Shown: piece after piece, positions 36,901 through 49,578 of the stretch | Position numbering within the stretch: position 1 is the stretch's first letter | Layout of the letters: each line of letters opens with the position of its first letter | DNA from: Micropterus salmoides | Taxonomy: Eukaryota > Chordata > Actinopteri > Centrarchiformes > Centrarchidae | DNA length: 64,000 nt | Assembly (NCBI RefSeq): GCF_014851395.1 | Contig: NW_024042261.1 | Location: 40,943,499-41,007,498 of the forward strand | Reading direction: 5' to 3' | Position numbers and translations under genes: made by a program | Notes under the pieces: model-generated | Told to the model about the DNA's origin: nothing | What the model saw: only the letters and a program-made list of their open reading frames with translations | Database searches by the model: none

Positions 36901-38750
36901 TTTGTTGCTGCGTGTTTTGTCAGTGGTTTCTGCTCCACACCAGTATGTCCCAGTGTCGTCTGTTGTTACGTTTCTCACTGTTATGGTGATCTTTCTCTTG
37001 TTTTTGTCGACCTTCATAGAAAACCTCCCAATGGTCTTGTTGCGCTGTGTGCTTAATGGAGGTTTACATATAGATGGATCTTCTCCCTTACAGATGAATT
37101 TGTTTATAAAAGAATCTTTTGGATATTCACACCAGTATGTAAGATTCTGTCCAACAGTTGGAAACGTGGTGAAGTTAGTAATAGTAGCTGTAGAGAGACA
37201 GACAGAAAGACATCGTTGTGTATCAGTGACTGTATTTAACAACATATTTCAGAGACACTTTAATTATCTGTGTGAGTAAATCAAAGCTAAAAGAGTCAGA
37301 TGTGTGCTGCTCACAGTTAACCTTCAGCTCACAGATTGAACCGTTCTGTTTGCAGAATAACTTGTGTTTGTTTCCTGTGTGATCTCATGTGATGGTGGTT
37401 TTAGCTGTTCTGTACGCAGTTTGTATAAATTGATTCTGACAGCCGTCTGTCTCAGAAAGGTAAAACCGGAATTAAAATACAGTAATGCTGTGCTAACACG
37501 TGGTCACCACACTCATAAGGTGTGAATGATATTGATAATATTCTAAACACTCAAATACGCTTTACAGGGCTAAAAATAAAAGTAACTGGTTAAAAAAGAA
37601 AAGGAGGGAGAGAGGGGAAGGACAGAACTGGAGGATGCAGTCTTGAATAGGTGGGTTTTGAGGGTCTGTTTGAAAGATAGCATGGAGATAGGGGATGGTG
37701 AGGAACCCAGAGTCAGAGTGAAGTATGTCATTGGGTGATTTTAAGTAGGGCAGTTTGAGTGAGTATCGACAACTCGCTCATGGATTGTGGACAGAGAAAG
37801 AATGATGGAGATGGGCCTGCAGTTGTTCAGGGTGTCGGGGTCGAGTCCAATGGACAATGAGGAGTTGCTTACATTGGTGATGAGTGGGGAGAGTGTTACA
37901 TCTGCTTTTTTTGGAATCTGATCTTCATGGCAAATTGATTTCTCTACTGGATGTGGAAGCAAAATAATTTAGAGTAGTGGCACCACACTTTACATGTACA
38001 GTATGAAAGCTGAATTAAATCAGTTACGCCTCGATACATAAAAAGCAAAGAGAGAATACGTTTCTGAAATTTCATTTAATTCATTAGATGTGCATTGGGT
38101 TGTAAAGGTCGATTGGGAAGTACACCTGTAAATTTGACAAAGTCCTCATGTTCTGTTAGTTTAATGGCCACCCTGAGATTTTAATTTAGCAATTTTAATG
38201 TCAGCAATTATTACTTTTTGAAGATATTTAAATGTAAAAATAAACTGTCATTCATTTGTTTATTTACCAGCCTCCACTGATGGGCACCCACAGGAGGGGC
38301 TATACAAACACATTGATAATATTATTGCTGAAAGTGGCGTCTACAGTCATCAACTCCTGAACCCCCTAAAATATCATGTCTGAAAAGCTTTTTCTTACCA
38401 TTACTGTACTGTTCCTCACAATCCTGCTCTAACATTTGTACATAAAACTATAAATATCCTTTCAGACTTAAAATATTTCTCTTATAGCCTGAACAGAACT
38501 GGATTTTGAGGCTGAGACCAATTTCAGTGTTTACAAAAACTGGATGTCGATTATTTTTCATCATGTAAAATATTTTTTAAAAAAATTTGTTTTTTTGTGA
38601 CCAAGTTTTACTGTGTGAGACGTGTTAACTGTGAAGTCAGTGCTCTACGAGCAGGGCTGTAACAAGTGTAATCTCTAAGATCAGTAGTCCAATAGCAGCA
38701 AACGTTTTACCTGTCATCAGTGAGAGGAAGAGAAGAAGAAAGATCTTCAT
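27680..38750 (-). CDS. Unit B: CD300/CMRF35-like inhibitory receptor with intact ITIM tail
   Basis: Exons 5' to 3': signal 38711-38750; optional extra Ig exon D3' 36873-37187; D1 34913-35215; D2 34333-34644; D3 33895-34209; stalk 31852-31944; transmembrane 31638-31715; cytoplasmic 30299-30351; tail 27680-27982. Ig exons all start and end in phase 1. Without D3' the frame is open for 498 residues; with it, 603. D2 and D3 show the CD300/pIgR V pattern (YKFFCKQ/VYRCGVE and INKFICKG/GTYWCGAK) with an extra cysteine pair. The membrane segment (VITVIVCVAVLLLFVLILIY) lacks charge and is followed by KR. The tail has six tyrosines, including a canonical ITIM, LHYSTI, plus VYEEI, KYSIL, AYCTV and LYTTV. 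Such tails recruit SHP-type phosphatases to dampen leukocyte activation. Remnant D1' and D2' exons lie between the signal exon and D3'; their skipping is inferred. Confidence 0.8.
28275..29167. repeat. Direct repeat of about 106 bases flanking a mobile element
   Basis: Copies at 28275-28380 and 29060-29167 both begin AACTTGTTGAC and end GGGTTAGAGTCCCCTTA, with scattered substitutions. The Harbinger-like element sits immediately after the first copy. Confidence 0.8.
28381..29013. mobile_element. PIF/Harbinger-like MITE, 633 bases
   Basis: Terminal inverted repeats GGGCCTGTGTCCACC (start) and, reversed, GGGCCCGTGTCCACC (end) continue for about 20 bases with few mismatches. TTA flanks both ends (28378-28380 and 29014-29016), which fits the TTA target duplication of PIF/Harbinger elements. 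Internal frames of up to 163 codons do not resemble a transposase, so it is non-autonomous. Degenerate reversed relatives occur in A, C and D next to the SINE. Confidence 0.75.
29389..29605. mobile_element. One end of a terminal-inverted-repeat DNA transposon
   Basis: Starts at CACTCACCTAAAGGATTATTAG, a terminus I recognise from a very abundant fish transposon, and runs to GAGCGTGGCATGGTTGTTGGTGCC before decaying into a G-run. The other end is missing. The superfamily (possibly Tc1/mariner) is not certain. Confidence 0.55.
30352..31637. other. Unit B intron between transmembrane and cytoplasmic exons
   Basis: Contains a stretch with repeated TTACGTGA/CGTAAGT motifs (31040-31115) and a fish-repeat-like AACCCAAACCATGATC segment near 31133. 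No coding exon. Confidence 0.45.
31945..33894. other. Unit B intron between D3 and stalk
   Basis: Aligns by eye with the matching introns of A, C and D but lacks the GATGGATG-tailed repeat. No gene or RNA recognised. Confidence 0.5.
35216..36872. other. Unit B interval between D1 and extra Ig exon D3'
   Basis: No second signal-peptide exon was found here, so D1-D3 are presumed to use the signal exon at 38711. A 600-base part (36240-36870) repeats, nearly unchanged, the sequence found beside D3 (33260-33890). This shows that the Ig exons were duplicated together with their flanks. Confidence 0.6.
36873..37187 (-). CDS. Extra intact Ig exon D3' of unit B
   Basis: 315 bases, phase 1 at both ends, with good acceptor and donor. 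It encodes a V domain like D3: TYWCEYPKDSFINKFICKGE, then DTGTYWCGAETTDK, then LVMTVG. It can be spliced to D1 without breaking the frame, giving a four-Ig form. The matching exon in D has lost four single bases. Confidence 0.65.
37310..37459 (-). pseudogene. Remnant Ig exon D2' (unit B)
   Basis: Matches D2 from TDGCQ to NGSICE, then jumps to LKV near the end, so most of the domain core is deleted. The codon of the canonical cysteine (ITC) reads TGA. The normal donor is disrupted. The same remnant is in unit D (62998-63140). Confidence 0.75.
37600..37962 (-). mobile_element. Non-LTR reverse transcriptase scrap in remnant region of unit B
   Basis: A 73-codon frame (37741-37962) has LDPDTLNNCRPISIILSLS followed by ERVV, resembling the NYRPIS block of LINE reverse transcriptases. 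It interrupts the remnant Ig exons. An almost identical copy is at 63260-63623 in unit D, so the insertion predates the unit duplication. Confidence 0.5.
38130..38215 (-). pseudogene. Remnant Ig exon D1' (unit B)
   Basis: Minus-strand LRVAIKLTEHEDF matches the end of the D1 V domain. The rest of the exon and its splice sites are not recognisable. Confidence 0.6.
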
Positions 38751-41415
38751 TTTGTTGGATGCTGAGATCCTCCTTGTTGGTTGGTCTCCTGTATCTGCAC
38801 AGCTCTATTTCCTGAACTTACATCTTATGATACCTAAAAACTACTCCTCAATTTTCTATCCTGCCCCTTTCATCTTTCTTCTTTAAGTTTTAGCCACATC
38901 TCCTCCCACCTTATACATCACTTCATTACACAGTAAATAGGAAATGACTGTAATGAGAGAGAGAGAAAACTTGTACTGTCCCCTGACACAGTGCAACAGT
39001 TATAACTTATGCAAACTACAAACTGTGAATGCGTACATCCTCATCATTATTCATGATCTGGTTTTAATCAAGTAAATTACGTACTTCATAGATCATAAAT
39101 TGTGTATCTGCACAGGTGACTGAGGGAACAAACTAAAGACATTTTATTAGAATTTTTTTCTCCTAAAACCTGTGGATGTTAAACCTTTGGGCAGCAGTAG
39201 CTCAGTCTGTGGGGTCTTATCTTGGGAACCGGATGGTGGTTCCGGTTCACGTCCAGCACGGATCAGTCAAAAGGAGTTCAGACTGGCAGCTGGAGAGGTG
39301 CCACTTCACCTCCTGGTCACTGCTGAAGGTTCACCTGAGCAAAGCCTGAACCCCTAACTGCTCAGGGAGCCTGACTGCGTGGCAGCCCCCTCACTCTGAC
39401 ATGTAGAGGTCCTGTTTGTGCGTTTGTATTTTGGACCTGTGTGTGACCCTGTTGGAGGGCAGTGGAAGCAACCTATGAACATCATTAACATATTATCACC
39501 TTCAAGATGAACTTGTTCGCAAAGCAGAGTGGTCATTCATCTGTCCAGTATTCTCTCTGTTAGCTTTGTTTTGGGGCTAGAACCTCTCCTGAGAGAAGAT
39601 TTGACTCTTTAGCTGCTAAATGCTCGACTGTGTTCACCAGTTAGTCTCTAACTGTGTCTGTCTCCTGTTTGCTGCTGAGCAGATAGTGTACAATGGCCTT
39701 TTAGTTTTTCATTGTCAGATAGTGTTCAGCATTTAAATGGTAGGAGATACAGCTCTTTTTAAACAGAAGCTGTAATAATAAGCTGTAAAGCTTCACACGG
39801 AAATGTGGAACAACAGTAGTGATGGCTGTGGATGAGGTCTATGTTGACACGTCTCTTACTATTATTATTGTTTTTTATCTCCCTCTGGCTATGAGACATT
39901 CTCACCCTTAACCAGAAAAGCTATTTAAAACCAACAGGTTGCAAACCACAGGCTCACTTAAGTCTACCGATAGAACAAAACCACATGAAACTGCTGCTGA
40001 TGGCTGATAAAAACAGGTTATCATGTTTAATCAGGTTTAATAGGCTGAATTAGATTAAAACGTGTGGCAGTATCTGCCTTGCCTTGTTTTATTGAGTGTT
40101 TTGTTGGCAGAAAAAAAAAAAACACCTTCAGAGTACTCTGGCAAAAAGATTAACCTGGAACAACTTTGGCCAGACTGCAAAAGGAAGTCTTCGGGTAAGA
40201 AGCTGAGTTGGCAAATGAAACACAAGCAAGCAGACGTTCCTTTGTAACTGGATCGCTGTATTTCTGCTGTTTATCTCACAGTCAGTGCAACCAAAGATTA
40301 AACTATTGATGCTGTGTTTTCCAGATCTTTTGTCAGATCCTGTGATCCTTTAACCTGATGGACTGTCAAACTGGGCTGGATCGTTGATGTCTCACCGTCA
40401 TTTTAAACAGCACACCCCCACCATCACAGCCCCCCTGCATTGTTTTAACACTGTTATAGTCACTCCTTGTTCAATAATAATTAGTCATTCAACAAAACTG
40501 AATTAGAAAAGCATCACGGTCAGACTGAACATCCTCAGTCAGGTTATGATCTCAGGCTTTAGTGTCATTCTATTTTAGGTCACTTACAAAAAGCTCCACC
40601 CCTCATACTTTTCTACCACACATCATTGCAGACATCAGTAAACCACAGGAAACTGTGCTTATTTGGTGATTTAAATTGAAAATGAATGTATCTAGATATT
40701 CAGCACATTAAAGTTAATTTGCTATTTGTAAAATTCTATGTGATTGTTGCATCTTTCAAGTTATTTTGATGATATCTGTAGTCTTGGTAAAAGGCATGTA
40801 GTGTTGTCTCCCACAGTGTGTCACGGTGGGATCTCAAATGGGGGTCCGTCGTCTAATGTGAGTCAGTTTTGGGGGTCCTTGACATGAAAAAGTTTGAGAA
40901 CCAGTGCTTCACAAAACTCAAGGAGATCATTCCATCTCACAATTTCTAGCAGCAGCAACATTTCAAGTGAGAAAGTTCACAACAATAAACAATCAACATG
41001 ACTGACATGCTCAACTTCAGAACATGTAATTTCACCACTGTATTTCTAAACATATTGACATTATTACATTATAACTGACATTATTAAATTCACTTTCACA
41101 CAGTGAGCTTGAGGATGGCAGCGCTAGGGAGTTAGAGAAAGGGACAAAGAGCAACACCAATACAGAGGGCGAATCAGAGACTGAGGAGCAAACTGGGACA
41201 CAATGTCAGTCTTAATTTTACCACTAGATGACACTAAAGTAAAAAAATAAAATAAAATCCTGCATACAGTGAAATTAATAAGATTAAATGAGGAGGCTGT
41301 TACACTGGTGTTGTAAATAATAAGCAACATTTTAATGATTGTTTTCTTGTACATAAAACTATGAAATATATAATATAATAACTCAAACTACCAGTTTTAA
41401 AACAGTCTCTTTAAA
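38751..41415. other. Upstream spacer of unit B
   Basis: Nearly identical to the spacers of A and C although the exons of B differ clearly from theirs. Contains the tRNA-like SINE at 39188-39485. No gene. Confidence 0.6.
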
Positions 41416-42029
41416 TTAAATCGCTTTTATCCAAAGCTTTTTATGTCAGAGGTTGCACGCCTCTGGAGCAACTAGGTGTCTTGCTCAGGGACACAATGGC
41501 AGATGGGTCACAGAGGGGGATTGAACCCAGGTCTCTCATATGTAAATTTCATATGTAAATATCATAGTATTGCAGGGAAAGGATTTTCTTTTATTTCTGG
41601 GACTCTCATTCAGACCAGGTCAACAATATACAGTATCTGTGATAAGTTAAATCAGGTAATGAGATAATAATCAGCTGTAATATAAAGCTGAGCTTCAGAA
41701 GCAAGACAAGAAAGACTCCTCTAGTAATTACAGATCGGTGCAAAAGTCCTGTTCACACCTTGGTGACTCAAACAATGTGGATGATGAAGTGAATCGTGTG
41801 TCTCTGGATTGATGGGATTTAAGTTGACAGCGTCCAACATCTGAATATCTTGGTGAAGTTCCTGAAGTCTGAGCTGGATTCATTGTAAACAACCACATCA
41901 GCAATGAATGACCTGAAACTGTTGTGTAGAGAGGATCCTCTGAAGAGCTGGACGGCTGGCTGACAGTACAGTAGGCTGGATTTTACTTCACACTAGAATA
42001 TTCGTAGGCAGCAGAGCTGGGTTTGAGGA

Positions 42030-43202
42030 TCACTGCCTCACCACCAACTCTGTCAGAGCTGTTTGGAAGTTGATGCTGGAGTAATGCTGCGAGGCAGAGG
42101 GGTTTGTGGGAAAGTTGGCAGTGGCATATATCGAGTTCATCTTATTTCCTGAGTTTGGCGTCTGCTGTATCTCCTCATAGACATGATCCTACCAGAATGA
42201 AAAATACAGTCTGAAAAAATCATATAAAATCCATATAATAAGTCTGAGTCTGAGTAACTGATATTAAATAAATACAATTTTAAAGAACAATAGCTTTTAA
42301 TAATATTGTTTAAATAATTAAAGTTTTAAAACATTCCCATATACATTATATCATACAGTAACATATTTCCCATTGTAGTCTGCAGTGGTTTTTTGATAAT
42401 TATCGTGGTAACAGTATAATACTTTATAGGGAGAGTTTGTTTACAAGTTATCCTCCTTGGTTTCTGTTCAGAGGCAACAGGGAAGAAACAGGGAAGAAAT
42501 GTGTGTGCCAGTTGGTTATCAGAGGTGGTAGTGCTCCTGCATCTAAATTGACCACTGTAGGTAAAATATTCATAACAAACACAACAGGATCTCCACACGT
42601 AGCAAAAAGGGAGATTCTGTCACTGAAACAGTGAAAACGCTGCATCCTTGTTGGTCAATATTAATTTATATTGTTTTTTCTATGAAGTGAGAGTCCCAGA
42701 AGTTCTTTCTTATTCTTTTAACACTCATACTTGAGTAATCCAGCTATTGCACAATTATTCCAGCAATATCTATTCAACCTATACAGTACCACAACACACA
42801 CAAACATTCATATATACCAACAAGTCCTCAAACCTAAACGACAACATAGGTTGTTTTTACCAATATCCAAATAAGACTCAAATGAGAGTTTTGGAAATCA
42901 CGTGATCGAAGTCACATGACATAAACACGTGGAGTGACAAAGGAGGCAACATACATACAATCACTGACTGTGAAGGTTAGGATGAGGTTTGGGATCTACG
43001 GGGTTCTGTCAACGCCTTTAAGACCAGCGCTGCGTCCAAACTGCGTCTTTTTTGCTTAGGAAGGTTCCTAACTGAGTCAAGTGACCTGGAAGTATTTCGA
43101 TTATTGTTGTTTTTTATTAGGCTATGGGTAAAATCGATTTAGATCACAGAGCTGCGGGCAGAGCATATACTAGGCTATTCGCTCAGCACCCCTTCTGCAC
43201 GG

Positions 43203-43256
<54 letters not shown>

Positions 43257-46200
43257 CTCAGTTAGGATGTCATTCTGTGGGAAACACTGTGTTTACATAC
43301 AACAATTGGGATTTATGTTGATGAATGTGGGTGGGCAGGAGGGTGAGTGTGAGCAAGCATTTTCAATGTGACAACCCTGTCCATTATTTGGTAACTGTTA
43401 CCCTATCTGCCTTTTTGCTATCATTGTCAACTATCTTAAAATTTACTAGCTCCTTGCAAACTCAGCCGCTTGTTGAGAGGCAAGCGCTGGGCGCTGAGTG
43501 TTTTTTCCGGTCACAGAAAGTGAAAAAATGTTCAGCTTGGAGCTCAACACAGCGCTGGTCAATGGTCTTACCCAGCCGTTCTATCACAGTGCTGGGGGGG
43601 GGGCTCTTTAACCTTGGGGTGGTGATGGGGAAGTGGATAAGATGCATGCCTTTCATGTGAGAGACCTCGGTTCAAATCCACTGTGAAACACCAATGTGTC
43701 CCTGAGCAAGACTCTTAACCCCTAGTGTCTCCAGAGGCGTGCGACCTCTGACGTATAGAGCAATTGCAAGCTGCTTTGGATAAAAGCATCAGCTAAATTA
43801 ATAAATGTCTTCATGCAGAGCCTATCCTACACTTTGTGGTGACATTTTTACATTTAGTAAAATTAACTTGCCTACTTGCAGCACATCACACACATATTAT
43901 AATATAAATAGCAGGTGGTAAAGGAAAAGTTCATGATAATTTTTCAATTATAGTAGTCCATCTCTGGGATGGATCTCTAATTCATTTAATTTACTATTTT
44001 AAAGATTAAACATGACAATTAACTTTAATCTTGTTATTTTCAACAAAGTTTTGTGTTGGAGTTTGTGTTATTCAAAATTTTGACACCAAGATTAAAGATT
44101 TTACAGCAAATGTATAACGGTTCCACATATCAGTCATCGGTCGGCCCAAAAAAAAAATCCTTAATCGATCCTTAATGCGTTTGCATTGTACTGCCACTAG
44201 AGGTCGCTTACATCAATAAACGTAAACATGAGTCATAATTTTGTGTGGCTTAAACACGGTTATTTTTTTTCTGTAGAGGACAGTTGTATTTATATACTGA
44301 CCTTTTTGTGCTGTGCTGCTGCTCCATTTCTTGTGTTCTTTAAAGGTGAAAATCCTGGAAGAAGCAAAAGTAAGATAACAATAGCTGAGTAAAAAAGTAG
44401 AAGGACATAAATGGATTAATTTCACCAATTTTTATCAAATTGAGACACTACCTCTTTAAGCCTTTAACTTTAAGCCTTAAAGCGACATTATTATTCCCAT
44501 AACGCACTGAAACATGGCTGGTAGCAACTTAAAACATATTCCTGAGGACCTCTATCCATTTATCTCAGATTCATGGTCCTCGGGTCCATGCGACTGTTTT
44601 TTTATTATTATTATTAATATTATTGCTATGTCTTATAGATATATATGTGTTTATCCTTAACCTTTCCTCTCCTATTCTCCTTATGTTATTCCTACTGTGA
44701 TGTAAATTCCACAACAGTACTGACACCAAATCTCGCAAAAAACAAATTTTATATAATGTTACTTTAACCATCGGATCTTGCCTTTGTGTTTACACCTGGT
44801 ATTGTTTTCTTGTTTTCTTGTTATCCTCATTGAGATTGGATCTCTCCTAAACTGCGCATGAGTAATTTCAGGTGGAGGCTAATTCGCACCAGACTCATGC
44901 TGGTGAGTTGGGGAAAATGTAAAGTTTATACTTTGTGAAATTCTGTTTTACAACAAATTTATAATTATTTGTTTCCTCTTGTAAGTCTGGCAAATAAGTG
45001 AAGTTTTTCCTTTCTTTGTATAAAAACATGTGTCCATTAACTTCAAGACATGAAAAAGAAGTCATGTTAGTCACTACAAACGATATAGAGTGTCTTCTTT
45101 GGCCTTGTTAGTCCTCACCTCCACACAGGGTGGAGCTGTTGTTAATGTGGTTTTCTGTTTACAAAATGTGAGTGTTTCTTCTGCAAACTGGTAATAACTC
45201 TTACATGCGTAGATTAGGATCAAAATCAGCACAAACAGCAGCAGCAGCACAGCTACACAGACGATCACAGTGATGACGACGTGAGGGCCACCTGCAAAAT
45301 AAACCACAATTATTTTTTTTAACATGGGTCATTATCATCCACAGCTGTCTGTGTTGAGAAAATGTAAGTGGACGTTTATAGAAATTTCATTTTAACCCCC
45401 CCCGCTCTTCTCTAGCAGAAGATTTAAGAAGTCAAACGTGCTCTCTTACCAGGACTCTCTGCAGATGCAGTAGTTGACTGGGTTGAAAAAAACAGAGATG
45501 TGGATACTGCTGGTGATACTGCTGGTGATACTGAAAAAGAAAACAATTAAATTTGTGAAGAGAACAGACTGAATAACCCTTAGAGGTCAGAATGTTAATT
45601 ATCCTTAAAAACATGCATAGTGAAACACTCAACACTAAATATGTTTATGAATTGATCACTTGGGTTTTAGTTGTAGCTGATGAAGTTCTGCTGTCACATC
45701 ACTGCAGAACGCAGCTCTGAAGAAGTGCAGGAACTTAAAACAAGTATTAAGCAGCATCAGGATTTCACAGCCATTTGAAAAAAAAGTCAAATGTTTTTTA
45801 ACAAAGCAAATTATAAGGCTTTAATGAGTTTCAGCTTAATTGCTTCTTCACATACACTATAAAGGTTCTGATTTCTTCTGCAATTTTCAATTATGATTTT
45901 GGCTTCCACAAGTTATGAAAACAAAATAATCTAGGTAAAATAATTTTTGTGAGACATTCTTTTTCGCAATGATGCTCTAGCTTTGACTTTATAATCCAGT
46001 GTGTTATGTGACCTATATGTTCAGCTCGGGCCAAGATGAAGGGTGGAGCGCTTTTGATCAAGAACAAGTAAGGAAAAACCAATTCAGCTGTTTGACGGTT
46101 GTTACACACTGTGGCAGTCCCAAAGACTGGTGCAAATAAGTTAGAAAAGAGCCTTAAGCATTTGACAGTAAACAACTGTGTGGTAACATGCCCAGATCAG

Positions 46201-49200
46201 ACAGATCTGGTCACAAAGCACGTTTTATACTGAATGAGTTAGAGAAAATTCAAAGTTCAAGAAGATCCTTTCTTTTCAAAAAGGTCATCCATCCATCGTC
46301 AACCGCTTCTCCTGCAAACAGCTGGAGCCAATCCCAGCTTACATCGGGCGAAACGCGGGGTACACCCTGGACAGGTCACCAGTCCATCTCAGGGCCACAC
46401 ATAGACAGACCACCAATCACATCCACACCTAAGGACAATTTCGGAGACACCAATTAACCCAGCCTGCATTTCTTTGGATGGTGGGAGGAAGCCGGAGCAC
46501 CGGACAGAACCCACGGGGACACGGGGAGAGCATGCAAACTCCCCAAATCATTGACTAATCGTGTTAATTAATCGCAATCTCAATATTATTAGTCAATAAG
46601 TGATTATGATTTTTTGCCATAATTGAGTAATAGGATGCTCTTGCCAGGATTGCTAAGTAAAAATAGAAAATAGATTAGAAAGAAAAAATATTAACTCAGT
46701 TGTGTCTTTTTAACTGAAACCAAAAAGTTTTTTTTACTGTTTCAGTTGACAGTGACTGAAATTGTATATCGCATGCAATGACAATAAAGGCAATAAAATC
46801 AAAAATGGTCTTATCTGTTTGATGGCAGGAACAGCACAGGTGTTAATAATAACATTAACAATGGCTCTGTTAAGTCATGACAGTGAGTCAGCATGAACAA
46901 TATCAGGACCCTGAAACTGCAGCAGCTAAATGGAATTCAGCCCTCATTCATTTTATTATTTACACCTGTATTTTTCCTACTGTGATGTAAAAATGTCTTC
47001 TGTGAAAAAGGTCTGATGCTGCCAAATGTTTTGCTCTTTACCAAGGGAAACTAACAAACTAACTAACTGTGGTTCATTATAAAACTTCAACTGTAACTTA
47101 GGGACTCTTTATTCACGCCAACTCAGATTCTGTCACTGCTTCTTTTGCCATGGTGAATCATAGTATTGCTGATCCATGATGATGGCTTTATTTATTCACT
47201 ATGCATGCAATTGCTGACTACAGGTTGACATATAGATGGATCTTCTCCCTTACAGATGAACTTCTTAATCGGAGCATCATTTCGATATCGACACCCGAAT
47301 GTGAGATTCTGTCCAATATTTGGAAACTCAGTGAAGTTAGTAATTTTAGCTGTAGAGAGACAGACAGACACTTAATTTTCTGTATGAGTAGATCAAAGCT
47401 CAAAGTGTCAGATGTGTGCTGCTCACCTTCAACCTTCAGCTGTATCTTTCTGAGAGAAGCTCTGTAACTTCCTTCATGTGTTTCCACTCCACACCGGTAG
47501 ACACCAGCATCATGTGAGGACACGTTACTGATGGACATGCTGAAGCTACTGTTGGTTTCTGTGAGAGTGAATGTCCCGTTTGACTTCAGAGAGGATTTTG
47601 TTGATAAAATATCCTCACAGATTGAACCGTTCTGTTTGCAGAAGAACTTGTATTTGTTTCCTGTGTGATCACATGTGATGGTGGTTTTAGCTGTTCTGTA
47701 CGCAGTTTGAATAAATTGTCCCTGGCAGCCGTCTGTCTCTGCAAATAAACAAGAAATATCAAATGTGAAACTGAGATACTGTGCTAACACATGATGGAAA
47801 TGCACATCACTACACTCATACAGTATGTATTGGAATATGATCTTTATGGCAAATTGATTTTGATTTTGGTTATCTAAGCAGATGATGACTTAAAATAGAA
47901 AGTGACTCTACTGAATGTGAAATTGGAGTCAAAATACTTTGCATTAAGTTCTTATCATTTTAATATGTATATATATTTAAGCGCTGGATCCAAAGAATGT
48001 ATTTGAATGAAAAGTGTCTCTTACCAACGTCCAATTTCACTTCCTCTGTGTCCTGGGATGAGTCCGATCGTTGGTGAAATTTACACTGATAGTCCCCGAA
48101 GTCCTCACGTTCAAGTTGTTTAATGGCCACTCTGAGATTTGTATTTTTTGGATCATGGTACAGGGAAACTCTGCCTTTGTTTTCCCACACATCCTTCTCA
48201 GAGCTTCGTATGATTTCTTTGGGAGAAACTACATAAATACTTTGATATTTTACATTTGGTTTTGGATATTTGCAGGTGAATTCAACCCATCCTGATGCAC
48301 ATCCCTTCACTTCAGACAAGGCCTCACAACCTGTAGATCAAAGACAAAAGTTCACATCATGTTAGACACTGAAACGATGTGACAGATATTCATCTGAATT
48401 AGCTTTCTGTTAATGAAACAAACACTGTTTCTTGTATACATTTGCAGGATCTCTCAGCAGACAGCTCTTTGAATCAGTGGATCACAGACATTCAATGCTC
48501 AGTTGCACGTTTCTTTTAATTAAATGATTTTGACCTTTGCTTTTACACACATAATGTTATATTATTACAAGTTATTAAAGTTACCCACCTGTTAGATAAT
48601 TGTGAAGCACATTTTAATTAATAATTAATTAAGCACTTTAATTTGAGCTCCTTCTACCAATTATAAGCAGTATACAAATATTGAATACATGGTTTAGAAC
48701 ACACTTAATGTAGTCGTAAGCTGCTATGAGGACATTTTAATAGTATCTGTCAGCAATTATATTTTTTCTTATTTAAAGAAAGATTTTATATAATTGCAAC
48801 TGTGTTAATATTCTGTCATTCATCATCTGTTTACAATCCACTTTTGAGCGCCCACAGGAGGGGCTATACAAACACGTAAGTGCATTGCTGAAAGTGGAGT
48901 CTAAACCTAAATCTAAAGCAACATGTGAACAGCCTAAAATATCCTGTCTGAAAAGCTGATTTTGTTTATGTTTTTTATTTAGTTTTTTTCTCTGAAGACT
49001 AACTAATTTGAGCTAAAGAACAATTTCCTCTGTTCATTCAGATTCATTAAACCTTTAAATGACATATTGTTGTGGCATGGTCCTTGCTAGTGAAATTGTT
49101 TATATACTGATCTTGTGTTTTAGATGCTACGAGATAACATCACAAGGGAGCTGGCTATTTAAAAAAACCCCACATGAAATGTTGTCAGTGAACATTTTGC

Positions 49201-49578
49201 AGACATGAATTTGTCTTTTAGCCACACCGCCTCAAAGACACCTTGTTATTGTTTATTCTCTTACCATGACTGTACTGTTGTTTACAATCCTGCTGTAACA
49301 TTTGTTCACAAAACGATAAATATCCTTTCTGATTTAGATTAATTCTCTTATAGCTCGACCAGAACTGGATTTTGAGGCTGAGACAGATTTCAGAGCACTG
49401 TATTGAGGGCTGTATTATATTAAACTAATACAAAATGAGAATAACCCAAACCAGACCAACCTGTTAATTATTTCAGAAGCAGAGCTGTAACAAGTGTAAT
49501 CTCTAAGATCAGTAGTCCAATAGCAGCAAACGTTTTACCTGTCGTCTGTGAGAGGAAGAGAAGAAGAAAGATCTTCAT
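42030..49578 (-). CDS. Unit C: CD300/CMRF35-like receptor, two Ig domains, apparent loss of cytoplasmic tail
   Basis: Exons 5' to 3': signal 49539-49578; D1 48025-48330; D2 47427-47738; stalk 45450-45530; transmembrane 45205-45291; then, by homology, cytoplasmic 44302-44354 and tail 42030-42188. D1 (GCASGWVEFTCKYP, then FGDYQCKF) and D2 are intact. Translation through the transmembrane exon gives 275 residues. Joining its last T to GA of the next exon makes TGA, so the protein would stop right after the membrane span (VITVIVCVAVLLLLFVLILI, no charge). If the donor is not used, the frame runs into the intron and adds 43 residues ending TLYRL (stop near 45074). The tail exon still holds an LHYSSI/V-type ITIM but has the one-base deletion shared with A and D. 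Possible decoy or adaptor-free receptor. Confidence 0.7.
42189..44301. other. Unit C intron before the tail exon
   Basis: Close copy of the unit A intron: a (CT)n(AC)n microsatellite at 43206-43258, a Harbinger-like remnant (about 43460-43605) and the tRNA-SINE at 43611-43808. No gene. Confidence 0.6.
46286..46544 (-). repeat. Teleost GATGGATG-tailed repeat, unit C copy
   Basis: Same position and orientation as in unit A, with which it shares the internal loss between CTTCTCCTGCAAACAG and CTGGAGCC. Confidence 0.8.
47217..47349 (-). pseudogene. Truncated third Ig exon (D3) in unit C
   Basis: Same break as in unit A, after GEDPSIC. It lacks the second half and the donor, so unit C is expected to splice D2 directly to the stalk. 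Confidence 0.75.

Noticed and set aside
36896..37279. 127-codon plus-strand frame
   Set aside because: Shadow of the minus-strand Ig exon D3'.
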